This document shows positions 7,081-19,448 of a DNA stretch of 43,390 nt, piece by piece; position 1 is the first letter of the stretch, and every line of letters starts with the position of its first letter. A program made the position numbers and the translations under genes. The notes beneath the pieces were generated by a model that searched no databases, was not told the DNA's origin, and saw only the letters and a list, made by a program, of their open reading frames with translations. The stretch is from an uncultured Caldimonas sp. (GTDB lineage: Bacteria > Pseudomonadota > Gammaproteobacteria > Burkholderiales > Burkholderiaceae): contig NZ_CAMLJQ010000037.1 of NCBI RefSeq assembly GCF_946480305.1, positions 1-43,390 of the forward strand, read 5' to 3'.

Positions 7081-9429
7081 CTATTGCGCCAGGTGCCAGT
7101 GTTTCAGTGCCGGGTCGGCACGGATCTGAGCGTCCGTGAACGGCAGCGTCACCCACTCCTTGCGCATGAAGCGCTCCGTCTGGTCGGCGGCATGCGGCGA
7201 GGCGGGGTCGGTCGACTGCGAATAGGCCAGCAGCGCGCGGGCGCGGGGCCCCTGGTCGTCGAAGCTCACGAGTTGCAGGTACGACGTTCCATCCGTCACC
7301 TCCCGCCGCCCGGCATCGGTCCAGGTGCTTTCGATCGCGTTGTAGACGCCCAGACCATCGCTGCCCCCGTGTACCGGCACGTGGCGCTCGCCACGCTGCG
7401 CGCCTTGCACGTCGCCCCAGCGCTGGCCGGGTGTCCAACCGGCGGCCGCCACCTGTCGAACGGCGGCTTCCAGCGCTGAACGCGCGGTCGCGGCGGCTTG
7501 CGCGTCGGATACCCGCAATCCCCGCGGTGTGTGCACCGGGTCGGCCGGGTCGAACGGCACCGCCCAGAGGCCGTCGACCGCTTCCTGCTGGTAGAGCTGC
7601 TGCACCCAGGCTTCGAAATACCCATAGCCGATGCCAGCGTCGAGCTCGGCAGTGCGGTCCCAGGCGCGCAAGTGCTCGCAGGCTTGCAGCAGCTCGGCCG
7701 AGGGCGGCGTGGCATGCGGGCCGCCGGGGCACAGCTGCAGCAGATCGTCCAGCACCAGGTCGGCCCAGGGCACGCGGTTGCCGAACACCATGTGCGCCAC
7801 CTGCTCGGCGCTCATGCGCCGGCCGGGCTGGCCGTCGGTGCCCGCCAGCCGGGCCTGTACCTGTTGCAGCGCAAAGCGGGTGCGCAGGTTCTGCGGCGTG
7901 CCGTCGATGCTGGCCAGCGGCGAGTAGCCGGCGAGTGGCATTGCAGGGTTGGTCAGCCACGCGCTGGCGTTGGCGTTGTGCACGTAGTCATCGCGCTCCA
8001 GCACCGGCAGTGCGCTCGCGGGCAGGATGCCACGCTGCGGCGCCGCGGGGTCGTCGCCCCAGTCGCATGCGCTGCGGCTGCCGTCCAGCGCGAACAGCTC
8101 CAGCGGCAGCAGGACCTCGCCCCCCTCAGGCAGGCAGTCGGCAAACTGCTCGGCGGTCACGTGCGGCACGGGTGTCGCACCCATGAACAGCGTGCGGCCC
8201 TCGCGATCGGCCGCGACGGTGTTGTTCCACGGGTTACCCAACACGCGCAGCACGGCGTCCTTCAGCTCCGGCAGCGTCTTCGCAAGGTTCATCGCATACC
8301 ACTGCTCGACCATGCGGTGGTTGTGCTCGTTGACGTCGCGGATCGCCCAGGCCTCGCCGCGGGTCCACTGCAATCCCAGCGGTGGCACCTCCAGCACCGG
8401 GCCGTGTTCGCTGGCAAAGAAGGTGCGCTGCTGGGTGCGCACGGGGCCGCCGGGCTGGCGCACCTGGATCGCGACGGTGCGCCGCGTCATTGGGCGCGAC
8501 ACACCATCCACCAGGTAGCGCGTGGGGTCGGACGGGTCGAGGGCCAGCTTGTAGAGCGTCGAGCGCGCGCCGGTGCTCGTGGTGTGCGTCCAAGCGAACT
8601 CGCGCGTGAAGCCGATGCCCACCAGTGGTACGCCCGGCAGCGTGGCGCCCATCACGTCGAGCTTGCCCGGGATGGTGAGATGCAGCTGGTACATGCGCAG
8701 CACGCCATGCCACGGGAAGTGCGGGTTGCCGAGCAGCACACCGCGGCCGTTGTCGCTGGCGTTGCGCCCCAGGGCCAGCGCGTTGCTGGCGCTGCTCCGC
8801 GCGGCAACGCGCTTGAGGACATCCGGTCGGACCGCGCTTGCTTCGCCGTTCGACGGGGGCTGCGCCTCCGCGATGAACTCACCGAGCGCGCCCATGCCGT
8901 TGAGCACCCCATAGCTGCGCATCAGGCGTGTCAGGTCCTGGTCCGTCATCTTGCGCACCCACGGTTGGTCGCGGCACGCAGCGGGCAGCCTGGCCGCACC
9001 GGTCTCCTCGAGGTAGCGGTTGTAGCCGGCAGCAAACCCGGTAAGCAGCGAGCGCACCGGCGTGCTGTAGGCCTGCCACGCCGTGCGCACCGCGGCCCCG
9101 TCGTTCAGCAGCCGGTGGAAGTAGTCGGAGGCGACGTTGCCGGGCTGTGTGAGCCCGTTGTCGGTGTCGGTCTCGCCGGGGCCGAAGTGCAGCGCACGCT
9201 GACCATCGAGCGTGACGAGATGCTCGGCCATCGTGCAGAAGTTGTCCTGCGCGTAGGCGTAGCCGATGCCGTAGCCGAGGCTGCCTTCGTCGTCGGCCTT
9301 GATGTGCGGAATGCCGAAGGAGGTGCGGCGGATGTCGACCTCGTAGCGGGGCTCATCCCTGGAGCCGCCGCATGCGGACAACATCGTCAGCGCCAACCCG
9401 GTCGCCGCCAGGCGGTATCGCGTCTTCAT
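7081..9429 (-). CDS. Penicillin acylase family lipoprotein (acyl-homoserine-lactone acylase-like)
   Basis: A 782-residue Ntn-hydrolase precursor. The N-terminus is a lipoprotein signal (LTMLSAC|GG), so it should be anchored in the cell envelope. The motif ASNALALG places the nucleophile at Ser215, the first residue of the mature beta chain. His lies 22 residues further on (GNPHFPW), the same Ser1/His23 spacing as in PvdQ-type AHL acylases. GNPWNNTVAADREG fits the oxyanion asparagine region. It hydrolyses amide bonds; AHL, aculeacin-type or other N-acyl substrates are possible. The stop codon of the upstream barrel gene overlaps an alternative ATG at 9444 by 1 nt, so translation is probably coupled. 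The ATG at 9429 was preferred because it gives the more compact signal peptide. Confidence 0.87.
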   Translation of the reverse strand: MKTRYRLAATGLALTMLSACGGSRDEPRYEVDIRRTSFGIPHIKADDEGSLGYGIGYAYAQDNFCTMAEHLVTLDGQRALHFGPGETDTDNGLTQPGNVASDYFHRLLNDGAAVRTAWQAYSTPVRSLLTGFAAGYNRYLEETGAARLPAACRDQPWVRKMTDQDLTRLMRSYGVLNGMGALGEFIAEAQPPSNGEASAVRPDVLKRVAARSSASNALALGRNASDNGRGVLLGNPHFPWHGVLRMYQLHLTIPGKLDVMGATLPGVPLVGIGFTREFAWTHTTSTGARSTLYKLALDPSDPTRYLVDGVSRPMTRRTVAIQVRQPGGPVRTQQRTFFASEHGPVLEVPPLGLQWTRGEAWAIRDVNEHNHRMVEQWYAMNLAKTLPELKDAVLRVLGNPWNNTVAADREGRTLFMGATPVPHVTAEQFADCLPEGGEVLLPLELFALDGSRSACDWGDDPAAPQRGILPASALPVLERDDYVHNANASAWLTNPAMPLAGYSPLASIDGTPQNLRTRFALQQVQARLAGTDGQPGRRMSAEQVAHMVFGNRVPWADLVLDDLLQLCPGGPHATPPSAELLQACEHLRAWDRTAELDAGIGYGYFEAWVQQLYQQEAVDGLWAVPFDPADPVHTPRGLRVSDAQAAATARSALEAAVRQVAAAGWTPGQRWGDVQGAQRGERHVPVHGGSDGLGVYNAIESTWTDAGRREVTDGTSYLQLVSFDDQGPRARALLAYSQSTDPASPHAADQTERFMRKEWVTLPFTDAQIRADPALKHWHLAQ

Positions 9430-9443
9430 GGCTGGCCCGCGCA

Positions 9444-10097
9444 TCAGAAGCGATAGAAAAAGCTGGCACTGCCGGCCTGCACCGACGCGCGCCCGGGGCC
9501 TTCCGCGCTACCGACGCGGTGGTAGCTCTCCAACTCGGTGCGCACGCCGTAGTGCGTGCCGATGCGCCACTCCATGCCGATGCCTGCCATGTAGCCGAGG
9601 CGTCGTTTGGTCCGCTTGCTCTCTGGCGCCACGTTGCCCTTGCTGCGCGACTCGGCTTCCGTCCACGACGGCCCCACCTTTCCCATCAGGCTGAAGGTGT
9701 CGCCCAGCGGCAGGCGGCCTACGGCGGCCAGGCTCAGTGCGTCGACGCGATAGGTCTCGCTGGCGCGTTGGCCACTGCCGAGGTCGGTGTACTTGATCTT
9801 GGATTCGCCGAGGCAGTGGTACTGCGCCTCTACCGACCAATGCGTCGTCAGCTCATAGCCACCGAACAGCTTGCTGCAGGCGGACTTCATCTCGATGTCG
9901 CGGCCGTGGCCGGGCACCGGCACGGTGAAGTCGCTCTTGTCGAGGTTGTGGTACGGCGTGCCGAGGCCGGCGCCGAGATACCAGCGGCCGTGTTCCCGGC
10001 TGGGCGCGGACGAGGCCTGCTGTGCCGGGGCGGTCGAAGCCGCCAGCGCGGCAGACAGCGCCAGCGCGGCGCGAACAAGGAATGAAAGCTGAGGCAT
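9444..10097 (-). CDS. Outer-membrane beta-barrel protein
   Basis: A 217-residue protein with a clear Sec signal (ALALSAALAASTAPAQQ). It has alternating-pattern strands of an eight-stranded OmpA-like barrel (WYLGAGLGTPYHN, LFGGYELTTHWSVEAQY, RRLGYMAGIGMEWRIG, GVRTELESY) and ends in aromatic Phe (SFFYRF), the BAM recognition end. It heads a two-gene unit with the acylase. A 14-bp element 84-97 nt upstream is shared with the two-component operon, suggesting common control. Confidence 0.82.
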   Translation of the reverse strand: MPQLSFLVRAALALSAALAASTAPAQQASSAPSREHGRWYLGAGLGTPYHNLDKSDFTVPVPGHGRDIEMKSACSKLFGGYELTTHWSVEAQYHCLGESKIKYTDLGSGQRASETYRVDALSLAAVGRLPLGDTFSLMGKVGPSWTEAESRSKGNVAPESKRTKRRLGYMAGIGMEWRIGTHYGVRTELESYHRVGSAEGPGRASVQAGSASFFYRF

Positions 10098-10180
10098 GGA
10101 CGGTCCTGTGTGTTGTCGTTGCGGAGTCGCTGCGGCGAGGCAGCGGTGCGCAGTCTCGGCAACACGGCCGATTTCATGCA

Positions 10181-10194
10181 GTGCCGGAAGTCAT
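10181..10194 (-). promoter_or_regulatory. Candidate response-regulator site upstream of the barrel/acylase unit
   Basis: GTGCCGGAAGTCAT (minus strand ATGACTTCCGGCAC) is identical to 12155-12168, upstream of the kinase/regulator operon. It is an imperfect palindrome around CCGG. Two identical 14-mers, each at promoter distance from a neighbouring operon, suggest a shared binding site for the NarL-type regulator encoded between them. This is inference. Confidence 0.45.
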
Positions 10195-10220
10195 GCCGTG
10201 GGCCCGCCCCGCAAGTGGCG

Positions 10221-10877
10221 TCAGATCCAGCCCAGTTCGATCGCGCGCAGCACCGCCTGCGTGCGGTCGCGCACGCCCAGCTTCGAGAAGATCGCGGAGC
10301 AGTGGTTCTTGACCACCCCTTCGCTGTTGCCCAGCAGTTCGGCGATCTGCGTGTTGCTGCGCCCGGTGGCCACCAGCCGCAGGATCTGCAACTCCTTGGC
10401 AGACAGCGGGTCGGGCCGATCGGCCGGCTCGAAGCCCATGGCTTGCGGCGGCTTCGCGAGGCGGCGCTCCACGCGCTCGGTGAGGCCGGGGCGTAGCGCG
10501 GTGCCGCCGGCATGGACCTCGCGCACGGCCGACAGCAGGCGTTCGAGCCCGATGTCCTTCAGCAGAAAGCCACGCGCACCGGCTCGCACCGCTTCTTCGA
10601 ACGCGGGCTGGTCGTCGAAGGTGGTGAGCAACAGCACCGGCACAGGCGTGCCGCGCTGGGCCAGCTCACGGATCAGCATGATGCCGTCCATGCGAGGCAT
10701 GCGCACGTCCGACAGCACCACGTCAGGCCGCGCGGCAGGCAGCGCGGCAAGGGCATCGACGCCGTCGCTCGCGTCGCCTACCACCGCGACCTCGGGTGAC
10801 AGCGCCAGCAGGCCTTTCAGGCCTTCGCGCACCAGCGCCTGGTCTTCGACGACGAAGAGGCGGATCACGTCTCGCAT
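10221..10877 (-). CDS. NarL/DesR-type response regulator
   Basis: A 218-residue protein. The N-terminal receiver domain has acidic pocket residues Glu11 and Asp12, phospho-acceptor Asp57 (VLSDVRMPRMDG), Thr in LLLTTFDD and Lys in FLLKDIG. The C-terminal LuxR-type helix-turn-helix is LSAKELQILRLVATGRSNTQIAELLGNSEGVVKNHCSAIFSKLGV. Its start overlaps the end of the kinase gene by 13 nt, so the pair is translated from one transcript. Likely targets are its own operon and the adjacent barrel/acylase unit. Confidence 0.92.
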   Translation of the reverse strand: MRDVIRLFVVEDQALVREGLKGLLALSPEVAVVGDASDGVDALAALPAARPDVVLSDVRMPRMDGIMLIRELAQRGTPVPVLLLTTFDDQPAFEEAVRAGARGFLLKDIGLERLLSAVREVHAGGTALRPGLTERVERRLAKPPQAMGFEPADRPDPLSAKELQILRLVATGRSNTQIAELLGNSEGVVKNHCSAIFSKLGVRDRTQAVLRAIELGWI

Positions 10878-12103
10878 GGCAAGCTCATCTCGATCTCGAA
10901 ACCCGGTTGCGTGCGGGTCACGCGCAACTCGCCGCCCAGCTCGACCAGCCGCTCGCGCATGCCGGCCAGGCCACTGCCAAACACGAGCTGCGGTGCGCCG
11001 ATGCCATCGTCGGCAGCGACGATGACCAGCTGGCCGGCATGGCAACCGACGTGCACCTGCATCTGCTGCGCACGTGCATGGCGCACGGTGTTGGTGACGG
11101 CTTCCTGCACGCAGCGCAGCGCGGCATCCGCCACACGCGGCGGCAGGTCGCGTGCGGTGTCGTCGATCTGCATCCCGATGCGCGGTGTGTCGATGCGCGC
11201 GGCCAGTTCGTGCAGCGCATCGCTCAGGTCGATGCGCCTCTCTTCGCGCGTCGCGCTCACGGTGGCGCGCACGTCGTCGAGCAGGCGCTGTGCGGCTTCG
11301 CGGGCGCGGTTCAGCGGCTCGCGCGCACGTTCGAACTCCTGTCTTGCCTGCAGCTCGCTGGCCAACTGCAAACTCAGGTTCAACGCCGCCAGGTGGTGGC
11401 CCATCAGATCGTGCAGGTCGCGTGTCATCTGCAGCCGCTCGGCAAAGCGCACCTGCTCGGCCTGCAACTGGTGCTGGCTGGCGAGCTCGGCATTGGCGCT
11501 CTGCAGCAGGCGCCGTTTGTCGGCTTCGTCGGCCACCATGCGCCCGAGGCTGAAGGCCATGCCGTACAACGCGCCCATCGCGATCAGCAGGGCCAGGTGG
11601 CCCAGCCATACCGGCAGGCCGGTTTCAGCCCACGAGGCCACTTCAGCCGGCGAGGGCACGAGCACCGCGAACGTCCAGGTGACGGCGACTTGCACCCCGA
11701 GGAAGATCAGCGCAGCGCGGGCCGGCAGCACGATGGCCGCGAGTGCCGTGACGATGAACGGCAACGGCGACAGCCAGGCCGCGAGCGCCGACAGGCCGAG
11801 CAGCGGCCCCAGGCGCTGCAGCCCCCGCTGAGCCAGCGCACGCTGCCGCGTCATGCGCCAGTAGCTGCTGGCAAACGCTACCGCGAGCAGCAGTTGCAAG
11901 GCGGCCAACGCGCGCAATGGCACCTGGGCGCCGAACAGGGCCTGCCAGACCAAGGACAGCAGCGAGGTGCCATCCGACGGCATGACCCCCAGGGTTTCCA
12001 GCAACGCGCCCGCCGCGTTGAGCAGGCAGATGCCCAGGCCGGACAGGCGCAACAACTGCATCGGATGCAGGAAGGCGGCGTGGTTGCGGTGGGGCGTGGG
12101 CAT
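10865..12103 (-). CDS. DesK-like sensor histidine kinase (HisKA_3)
   Basis: A 412-residue membrane kinase. About five or six hydrophobic segments occupy the first ~185 residues. A linker coiled coil (ADEADKRRLLQSANAELASQHQLQ) follows. The dimerisation/phosphorylation motif is TRDLHDLMGHHL, with His231. The ATPase domain has an N-box (VQEAVTNTVRHA), D-box (DDGIG) and G-box (GSGLAGMRERL). The multi-TM sensor without a large periplasmic domain resembles DesK-type membrane-state sensors; the signal is unknown. The ATG at 12103 precedes a soluble 14-residue head. No strong ribosome-binding site is visible, and ATGs at 12130 or 12061 are alternatives. Confidence 0.87.
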   Translation of the reverse strand: MPTPHRNHAAFLHPMQLLRLSGLGICLLNAAGALLETLGVMPSDGTSLLSLVWQALFGAQVPLRALAALQLLLAVAFASSYWRMTRQRALAQRGLQRLGPLLGLSALAAWLSPLPFIVTALAAIVLPARAALIFLGVQVAVTWTFAVLVPSPAEVASWAETGLPVWLGHLALLIAMGALYGMAFSLGRMVADEADKRRLLQSANAELASQHQLQAEQVRFAERLQMTRDLHDLMGHHLAALNLSLQLASELQARQEFERAREPLNRAREAAQRLLDDVRATVSATREERRIDLSDALHELAARIDTPRIGMQIDDTARDLPPRVADAALRCVQEAVTNTVRHARAQQMQVHVGCHAGQLVIVAADDGIGAPQLVFGSGLAGMRERLVELGGELRVTRTQPGFEIEMSLPCET

Positions 12104-12154
12104 GCGTGGCGGAGGCAAAGCCGCAAGCATGCCGCATCGGCATGTCGGGCGCCC

Positions 12155-12168
12155 GTGCCGGAAGTCAT
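12155..12168 (-). promoter_or_regulatory. Second copy of the 14-bp element, upstream of the kinase/regulator operon
   Basis: This is the same GTGCCGGAAGTCAT as at 10181-10194. It lies 52-65 nt upstream of the kinase start, as expected for autoregulation. Similarity stretches slightly beyond the core on one side (minus strand GCATGACTTCC versus GCAATGACTTCC). Confidence 0.45.
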
Positions 12169-12279
12169 TGCAGGTGAGCGGTGCGCACGACCGTGTCAGC
12201 ACCTGGCGCGTCGCGCAGCGCTGCTGGCCCTTGCTGGTGCCAGCCGGACGGCACCGTGCAACCCTGGTTCACCGGCCCG

Positions 12280-12297
12280 GCGCCCGTCACCGGGCGC
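12280..12297 (-). terminator. Possible GC-rich hairpin after ldhA
   Basis: GCGCCCG-TCAC-CGGGCGC forms a 7-bp stem just beyond the ldhA stop. There is no T-run, so this is at best a non-canonical terminator. Confidence 0.3.
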
Positions 12298-12320
12298 GAC
12301 CGCACGCTCTGATTCAGGCC

Positions 12321-13331
12321 CTAGGCCAGCTTCTCGACCGAGACCGGGTGCACGGGGCGGCCGGTCGCCTCGAACTGCTCCACGTTGCGCAGCGTCGTCT
12401 CGGCGATCGCGCGCAACGCGTCCTCGGTGAAGAACGCCTGGTGTCCGGTGATCACGACATTGGGAAAGGTCAGCAGCCGCGCGAACACGTCGTCGCGGAT
12501 CACCTGGTCCGACAGGTTGCGAAAGAACAGGTCGCCCTCCTCTTCGTACACATCGAGACCCAGGCTGCCGAGGGTGCCGCTCTTCAGCGCCTCGATGACG
12601 GCCGGCGTGTCGATCACACCGCCACGGCTGGTGTTCACGAGCATCGCGCCGGGCCGCATGGTGGCGATGGCACGTGCGTCGATCAGGTGATGCGTCTGCG
12701 GTGTCAGCGGGCAATGCAGCGTGACGACGTCGCTGGCGGCCAGCAACTCGGGCAGCGTCACGTAGCGCGCGCCAGCCGCGACGCACGCCGGGTTGGGCTG
12801 CGGGTCGAATGCGAGCACCCGGCACCCGAAGCCGGCCATGATGCGCACCACCTGCTCGCCGATCTTGCCGGTGCCCACCACGCCGACGGTGCGGCCGTGC
12901 AGGTCGAAGCCCAGCAGGCCATCGAGCGCGAAATTGCCTTCGCGCACCCGGGCATAGGCACGGTGGATCTTGCGATTGAGCGTGAGGATGATCGCGACCG
13001 TGTGCTCGGCCACCGCGTAGGGCGAATACTCCGGCACCCGCGCCACGGCGATGCCGAGGCGCCGCGCGGCTTGGAGGTCGACGTTGTTGAAGCCCGCGCA
13101 GCGCAGCGCGATGAGCCGCACACCCTGCCGTGCCAGCACTTCGAGCGCGGCCGCATCGGCCCGGTCGTTGACGAACAGGCATACCGCCTGCGCGCCGGCC
13201 GCGGCGGAGGCCGTCAGCGCGTCGAGCCGTGGTTCCAGGTAGACCAGCTCGCAGCGGCCCGCCGCGTTGGCCGCATCGAGAAAACGGCGGTCGTGCGGCT
13301 GGGTGCTGTAGACGGCAAGGCGCAAGGACAT
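12321..13331 (-). CDS. ldhA: D-lactate dehydrogenase (2-hydroxyacid dehydrogenase)
   Basis: A 336-residue NAD-dependent enzyme reducing pyruvate to D-lactate (or the reverse). The catalytic arginine region is [12 protein letters not shown]. The Rossmann fingerprint is [26 protein letters not shown] is the D-isomer dehydrogenase signature, followed by [12 protein letters not shown] and the catalytic His in [23 protein letters not shown] and YEEE(G)DLFF are specific to the LdhA branch. Start ATG at 13331. It appears to be its own unit. Confidence 0.92.
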   Translation of the reverse strand: MSLRLAVYSTQPHDRRFLDAANAAGRCELVYLEPRLDALTASAAAGAQAVCLFVNDRADAAALEVLARQGVRLIALRCAGFNNVDLQAARRLGIAVARVPEYSPYAVAEHTVAIILTLNRKIHRAYARVREGNFALDGLLGFDLHGRTVGVVGTGKIGEQVVRIMAGFGCRVLAFDPQPNPACVAAGARYVTLPELLAASDVVTLHCPLTPQTHHLIDARAIATMRPGAMLVNTSRGGVIDTPAVIEALKSGTLGSLGLDVYEEEGDLFFRNLSDQVIRDDVFARLLTFPNVVITGHQAFFTEDALRAIAETTLRNVEQFEATGRPVHPVSVEKLA

Positions 13332-13399
13332 GCGGCCGATCTTAGGCAGGCCCGTTGGCGTGCATGCGAAGCCGCCACCGCGGGTAGGGCATTGCGCCC

Positions 13400-14521
13400 T
13401 CAGCCGCCGGGCAGCTGGTAGCGCTCGGCCAGCTCGCGCTTGGCACGCAGGTCGGCCACCAGCATGTTCGGCGCCTTGTGCTCGTCGCCCCAGAACAGGC
13501 CACCGCCTTCGAGCAGCTCGCGGTGATGCCGTTGCACCGCCTGCAGCAGCCAGTCCACGCGTGCCAGCGTCAGGGGCGTGCACGACTGCCCGCTCAGGTC
13601 GTCGTCGACGTCGAGCAGGTGCGAGCGCCACTGCTCGACGAGGAACAGCTGATCGATGCCGCCTTGCAGCGCCGCCGACCAGCGCGCGCAGATGCCTTCA
13701 AGCCAGTCGAGCACCGGCGTGGTGGCCCCTTGCGCCGCGATCTGCGCGCGCATCTTGCGGTAGGCGGCCAGCGCGATTTCCTTTTCGAGCCGGAAGGCAG
13801 CGAGCGCCGCGTCTTCGCCGCCGGCCGTCTGCAACCTCAGCAACCAGCCGGAGAACGCACGCGTCTCGAAGCGCTCGGCCGGGTGGAACATCGGCTGGTC
13901 GTCGCCGCGCCCGGCGGTGTTGAAATGCCGGCGCGGGTCGAAGGTGTACATGTAGCCAAAGTCGAACAGCCGCACCTGCCGGCCGTCGTCGAGCATGTTG
14001 CCGGGCGAGAAGTCCCACTCGAACAGCCCTTCGCACCACAGCGCGCAACCCGCGTCGAGCAGCTGCGCGATCTGGCGCTCGCCCCAGTGCGACACGAGCT
14101 CACCCTCGATCCATGGCGAGAGGATGAGCCCTTGCCGGAACGATGCGTACTGCGTGTCGACGATGGCCTGCCAGCGCACGTCGCCACCGGGCTGCTGCTT
14201 CAACCGGGTGAGATCCGCACGCCGCTGCACCTCGTTCAGGAACGAGGTCTGGCCGTCCGGGTTCTTCACGAGCGAGGGTACGCGGGCCTGCTTCAGCGTC
14301 CAGTGGCGGCGGCCGTCGTCGAGCCGATAGACGATGGCGGTGAGGCCCTTGTCGAAGCGCTGCACGACGTGCGGCTCGGTGCCGGTGAGCTGGCGCAGAT
14401 CGTGCGCCGTCCATGGCAGGCCGGCCAGCGAGCCGATCTGGATGTCGGCCGTGCCGGCCGCAAAGGCGAGTTGACGCGACTGGCGCTGCGCGGCCAGCGA
14501 GGCGTGGTCCTGGGTTTGCAT
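13400..14521 (-). CDS. Protein-kinase-fold (APH/choline-kinase-like) hypothetical protein
   Basis: A 373-residue cytoplasmic protein. The segment [26 protein letters not shown] reads as a kinase catalytic loop (D-x-S-x-x-N) followed by a DFG metal site. An upstream lysine sits in HWTLKQARV, as expected for the ATP-anchoring beta3 lysine. This supports a small-molecule or protein phosphotransferase of the APH superfamily. The substrate is unknown and no neighbour suggests one. Start ATG at 14521. Confidence 0.65.
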   Translation of the reverse strand: MQTQDHASLAAQRQSRQLAFAAGTADIQIGSLAGLPWTAHDLRQLTGTEPHVVQRFDKGLTAIVYRLDDGRRHWTLKQARVPSLVKNPDGQTSFLNEVQRRADLTRLKQQPGGDVRWQAIVDTQYASFRQGLILSPWIEGELVSHWGERQIAQLLDAGCALWCEGLFEWDFSPGNMLDDGRQVRLFDFGYMYTFDPRRHFNTAGRGDDQPMFHPAERFETRAFSGWLLRLQTAGGEDAALAAFRLEKEIALAAYRKMRAQIAAQGATTPVLDWLEGICARWSAALQGGIDQLFLVEQWRSHLLDVDDDLSGQSCTPLTLARVDWLLQAVQRHHRELLEGGGLFWGDEHKAPNMLVADLRAKRELAERYQLPGG

Positions 14522-14607
14522 GAGGGAACAAGAGCGGTTGGGGAAGCGCCAGTCTAGGCGTGTAACCAGCTTGTTCCTCGCGTTGCGGGCTGTGCCCGGT
14601 GCGGGTG

Positions 14608-16524
<1,917 letters not shown>

Positions 16525-16636
16525 GCGTGTGTCTCCTGTGCGGCCCTGTCTGCGGGCTCTGGTCGGGCCACCGTAGCAGCGAGAGCTCGGCTGCCAAGCG
16601 GTTCAGCGGAATCCGGCTGCGCAGGTGTTCAGTTTC

Positions 16637-16660
16637 GTGACACCCGATGCGTGTGACACC
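16637..16660 (+). promoter_or_regulatory. Candidate AcoR upstream activating sites
   Basis: Two direct copies of GTGACACC (16637-16644 and 16653-16660) lie 16 bp apart, about 75-100 bp upstream of the -24/-12 promoter, a normal distance for enhancer sites of sigma-54 activators. They also lie ~115-135 bp upstream of acoR. That AcoR binds them is inference. Confidence 0.45.
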
Positions 16661-16733
16661 GCAGCGGGACAGTGTGGGCGCACCGGCTGACGCGTTTCTT
16701 GCGCGAAATCAGCCGCTGCCCGCTCAACCGGCG

Positions 16734-16751
16734 CTGGCACGCGAGGTGCGA
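16734..16751 (+). promoter_or_regulatory. Sigma-54 (-24/-12) promoter for the aldehyde dehydrogenase
   Basis: CTGGCACGCGAGGTGCGA matches the consensus TGGCACG-N4-TTGCA in all but one core -12 base. The GG (16736-16737) and GC (16748-16749) are separated by exactly 10 bp, the required spacing. The promoter lies ~68 bp upstream of the ATG and faces the aldehyde dehydrogenase. Confidence 0.8.
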
Positions 16752-16818
16752 TAGCCCTGCCACGACCTGCCGCGCACCGCCGGGCAGGCGACGCCACCCC
16801 AAACCACCGGAGACAAGC

Positions 16819-18339
<1,521 letters not shown>

Positions 18340-18379
18340 TGAAGTCATCGCCGGGCCGGTGTCGTGCAGGCCAGGGTGT

Positions 18380-18826
18380 TCAAGGCGTTGTGCCCGACAA
18401 CACCGCCTGCAGCCGGTCCAGGTTCTGCTCGTTCGCGGGGATGACGATGTGCGCGATGTTCTCGGCCACGCGCGGGTCGTCCAGCGCCTGGCGCCAGTCG
18501 AGGTCCGTCTGGCCGTCCACTTCGGTCAGCGTGATCGTCAACGTGAAGAACGGCTGGCATGCGTGACGAATGACGACACGCTCCGGAGACGTCTCGAGGA
18601 AGACGTTGTCGTTCGCATAGTCCTTGCCATCCGGCCCGTGCATCGTGAACTTCCACCGGCCCTGCGGACGGAACTCGAACACCTCGAAGGTGTTGCTGAA
18701 ACCGGCCGGCCCCCACCACCGGGCGAGCTGCTCGGCGCGGGCCAGCGCCGCAAAGATCTGTGCGCGGGGGTAGGGAAAGCGGCGGTGCGTCGAAAACACG
18801 CCGTCGATGGGTTGCGTTGTCGTCAT
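18380..18826 (-). CDS. SRPBCC / AHSA1-domain protein A
   Basis: A 148-residue protein with the START-like fold of the AHSA1 group. Helix-grip hallmarks are visible: PRAQIFAALARAEQLARWWGPAGFSNTFEVFEFRPQGRW and ending ENLDRLQAVL-like (NEQNLDRLQAVL). Family members bind small hydrophobic ligands in a cavity; individual functions are mostly unknown. GAAGGA lies ~6 nt before the ATG. It is 21 nt downstream of a second AHSA1 gene, so the two are probably one unit. Confidence 0.85.
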   Translation of the reverse strand: MTTTQPIDGVFSTHRRFPYPRAQIFAALARAEQLARWWGPAGFSNTFEVFEFRPQGRWKFTMHGPDGKDYANDNVFLETSPERVVIRHACQPFFTLTITLTEVDGQTDLDWRQALDDPRVAENIAHIVIPANEQNLDRLQAVLSGTTP

Positions 18827-18847
18827 GGCGATTTCCTTCGGTGCGCT

Positions 18848-19294
18848 TCAGCCCGGAATGTCGGGCTCGACCAGGGTGGCGAGCTGCAGCAGCGATTCCT
18901 GCCAGCCGAGGTAGCACATCTCCAACGGAATCAGCTCCGGGATGCCGGCCTGCGTGACCTGGAGTTCGGTGCCGCACGACACCGCCGTCAGCTTCACCGT
19001 GACCTCGATCGTGCCCGGCAGGTTGGGGTCGTCGAAGGTGTCGGTGTACCGGATCAGCTGGTGCGGCACCAGTTCGAGGTATTCACCGCCGAACGAGTGG
19101 GCGTGGCCGCTGGAGAAGTTGTGGAAGGACATGCGGAACGTGCCGCCCACGCGTGCTTCGAGGTGCTGCACGCTGCAGGTGAACCCATAGGGCGGCAGCC
19201 ACTTGCTCAACGCGGCGGCCTCGGTGAAGGCCCGGTAGACCTTTTCGGGTGTGGCGCGCAGGACGCGGTGGATGCGGACGGTTCGGTCGGTCAT
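18848..19294 (-). CDS. SRPBCC / AHSA1-domain protein B
   Basis: A 148-residue protein, paralogous in fold to its downstream neighbour (RVLRATPEKVYRAFTEAAALSKWLPPYGF, GGTFRMSFHNF, ending GWQESLLQLATLVEPDIPG). AAGGAG lies 9-10 nt before the ATG at 19294 and settles the start. It is the first gene of the AHSA1 pair. Ligand unknown. Confidence 0.87.
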   Translation of the reverse strand: MTDRTVRIHRVLRATPEKVYRAFTEAAALSKWLPPYGFTCSVQHLEARVGGTFRMSFHNFSSGHAHSFGGEYLELVPHQLIRYTDTFDDPNLPGTIEVTVKLTAVSCGTELQVTQAGIPELIPLEMCYLGWQESLLQLATLVEPDIPG

Positions 19295-19448
19295 GGTGAG
19301 TGCTCCTTGCGTCGTGACGGTGGAGGGTGGGCTGCGTGCACACCGGCTCCATGCAGGCACGACGGCCGGGCCTCGTGCTTTTCGACAACCGCCGCCTAGG
19401 AAAAACCCGCACATGCCACGGCCAGGCTGCGACGCGCCTCGCGATGGC

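Noticed and set aside
5053..7479. An 808-codon plus-strand frame opposite the DUF294 and acylase genes.
   Set aside because: Low-complexity His/Arg/Ala/Gly product without motifs. The minus-strand genes show clear domains and starts.
14525..14577. Inverted repeat GGAACAAG...CTTGTTCC between the kinase-fold gene and acoR.
   Set aside because: The arms are only 8 bp and 37 nt apart. It could be a chance pair, and no similar site was seen elsewhere, so no operator was called.
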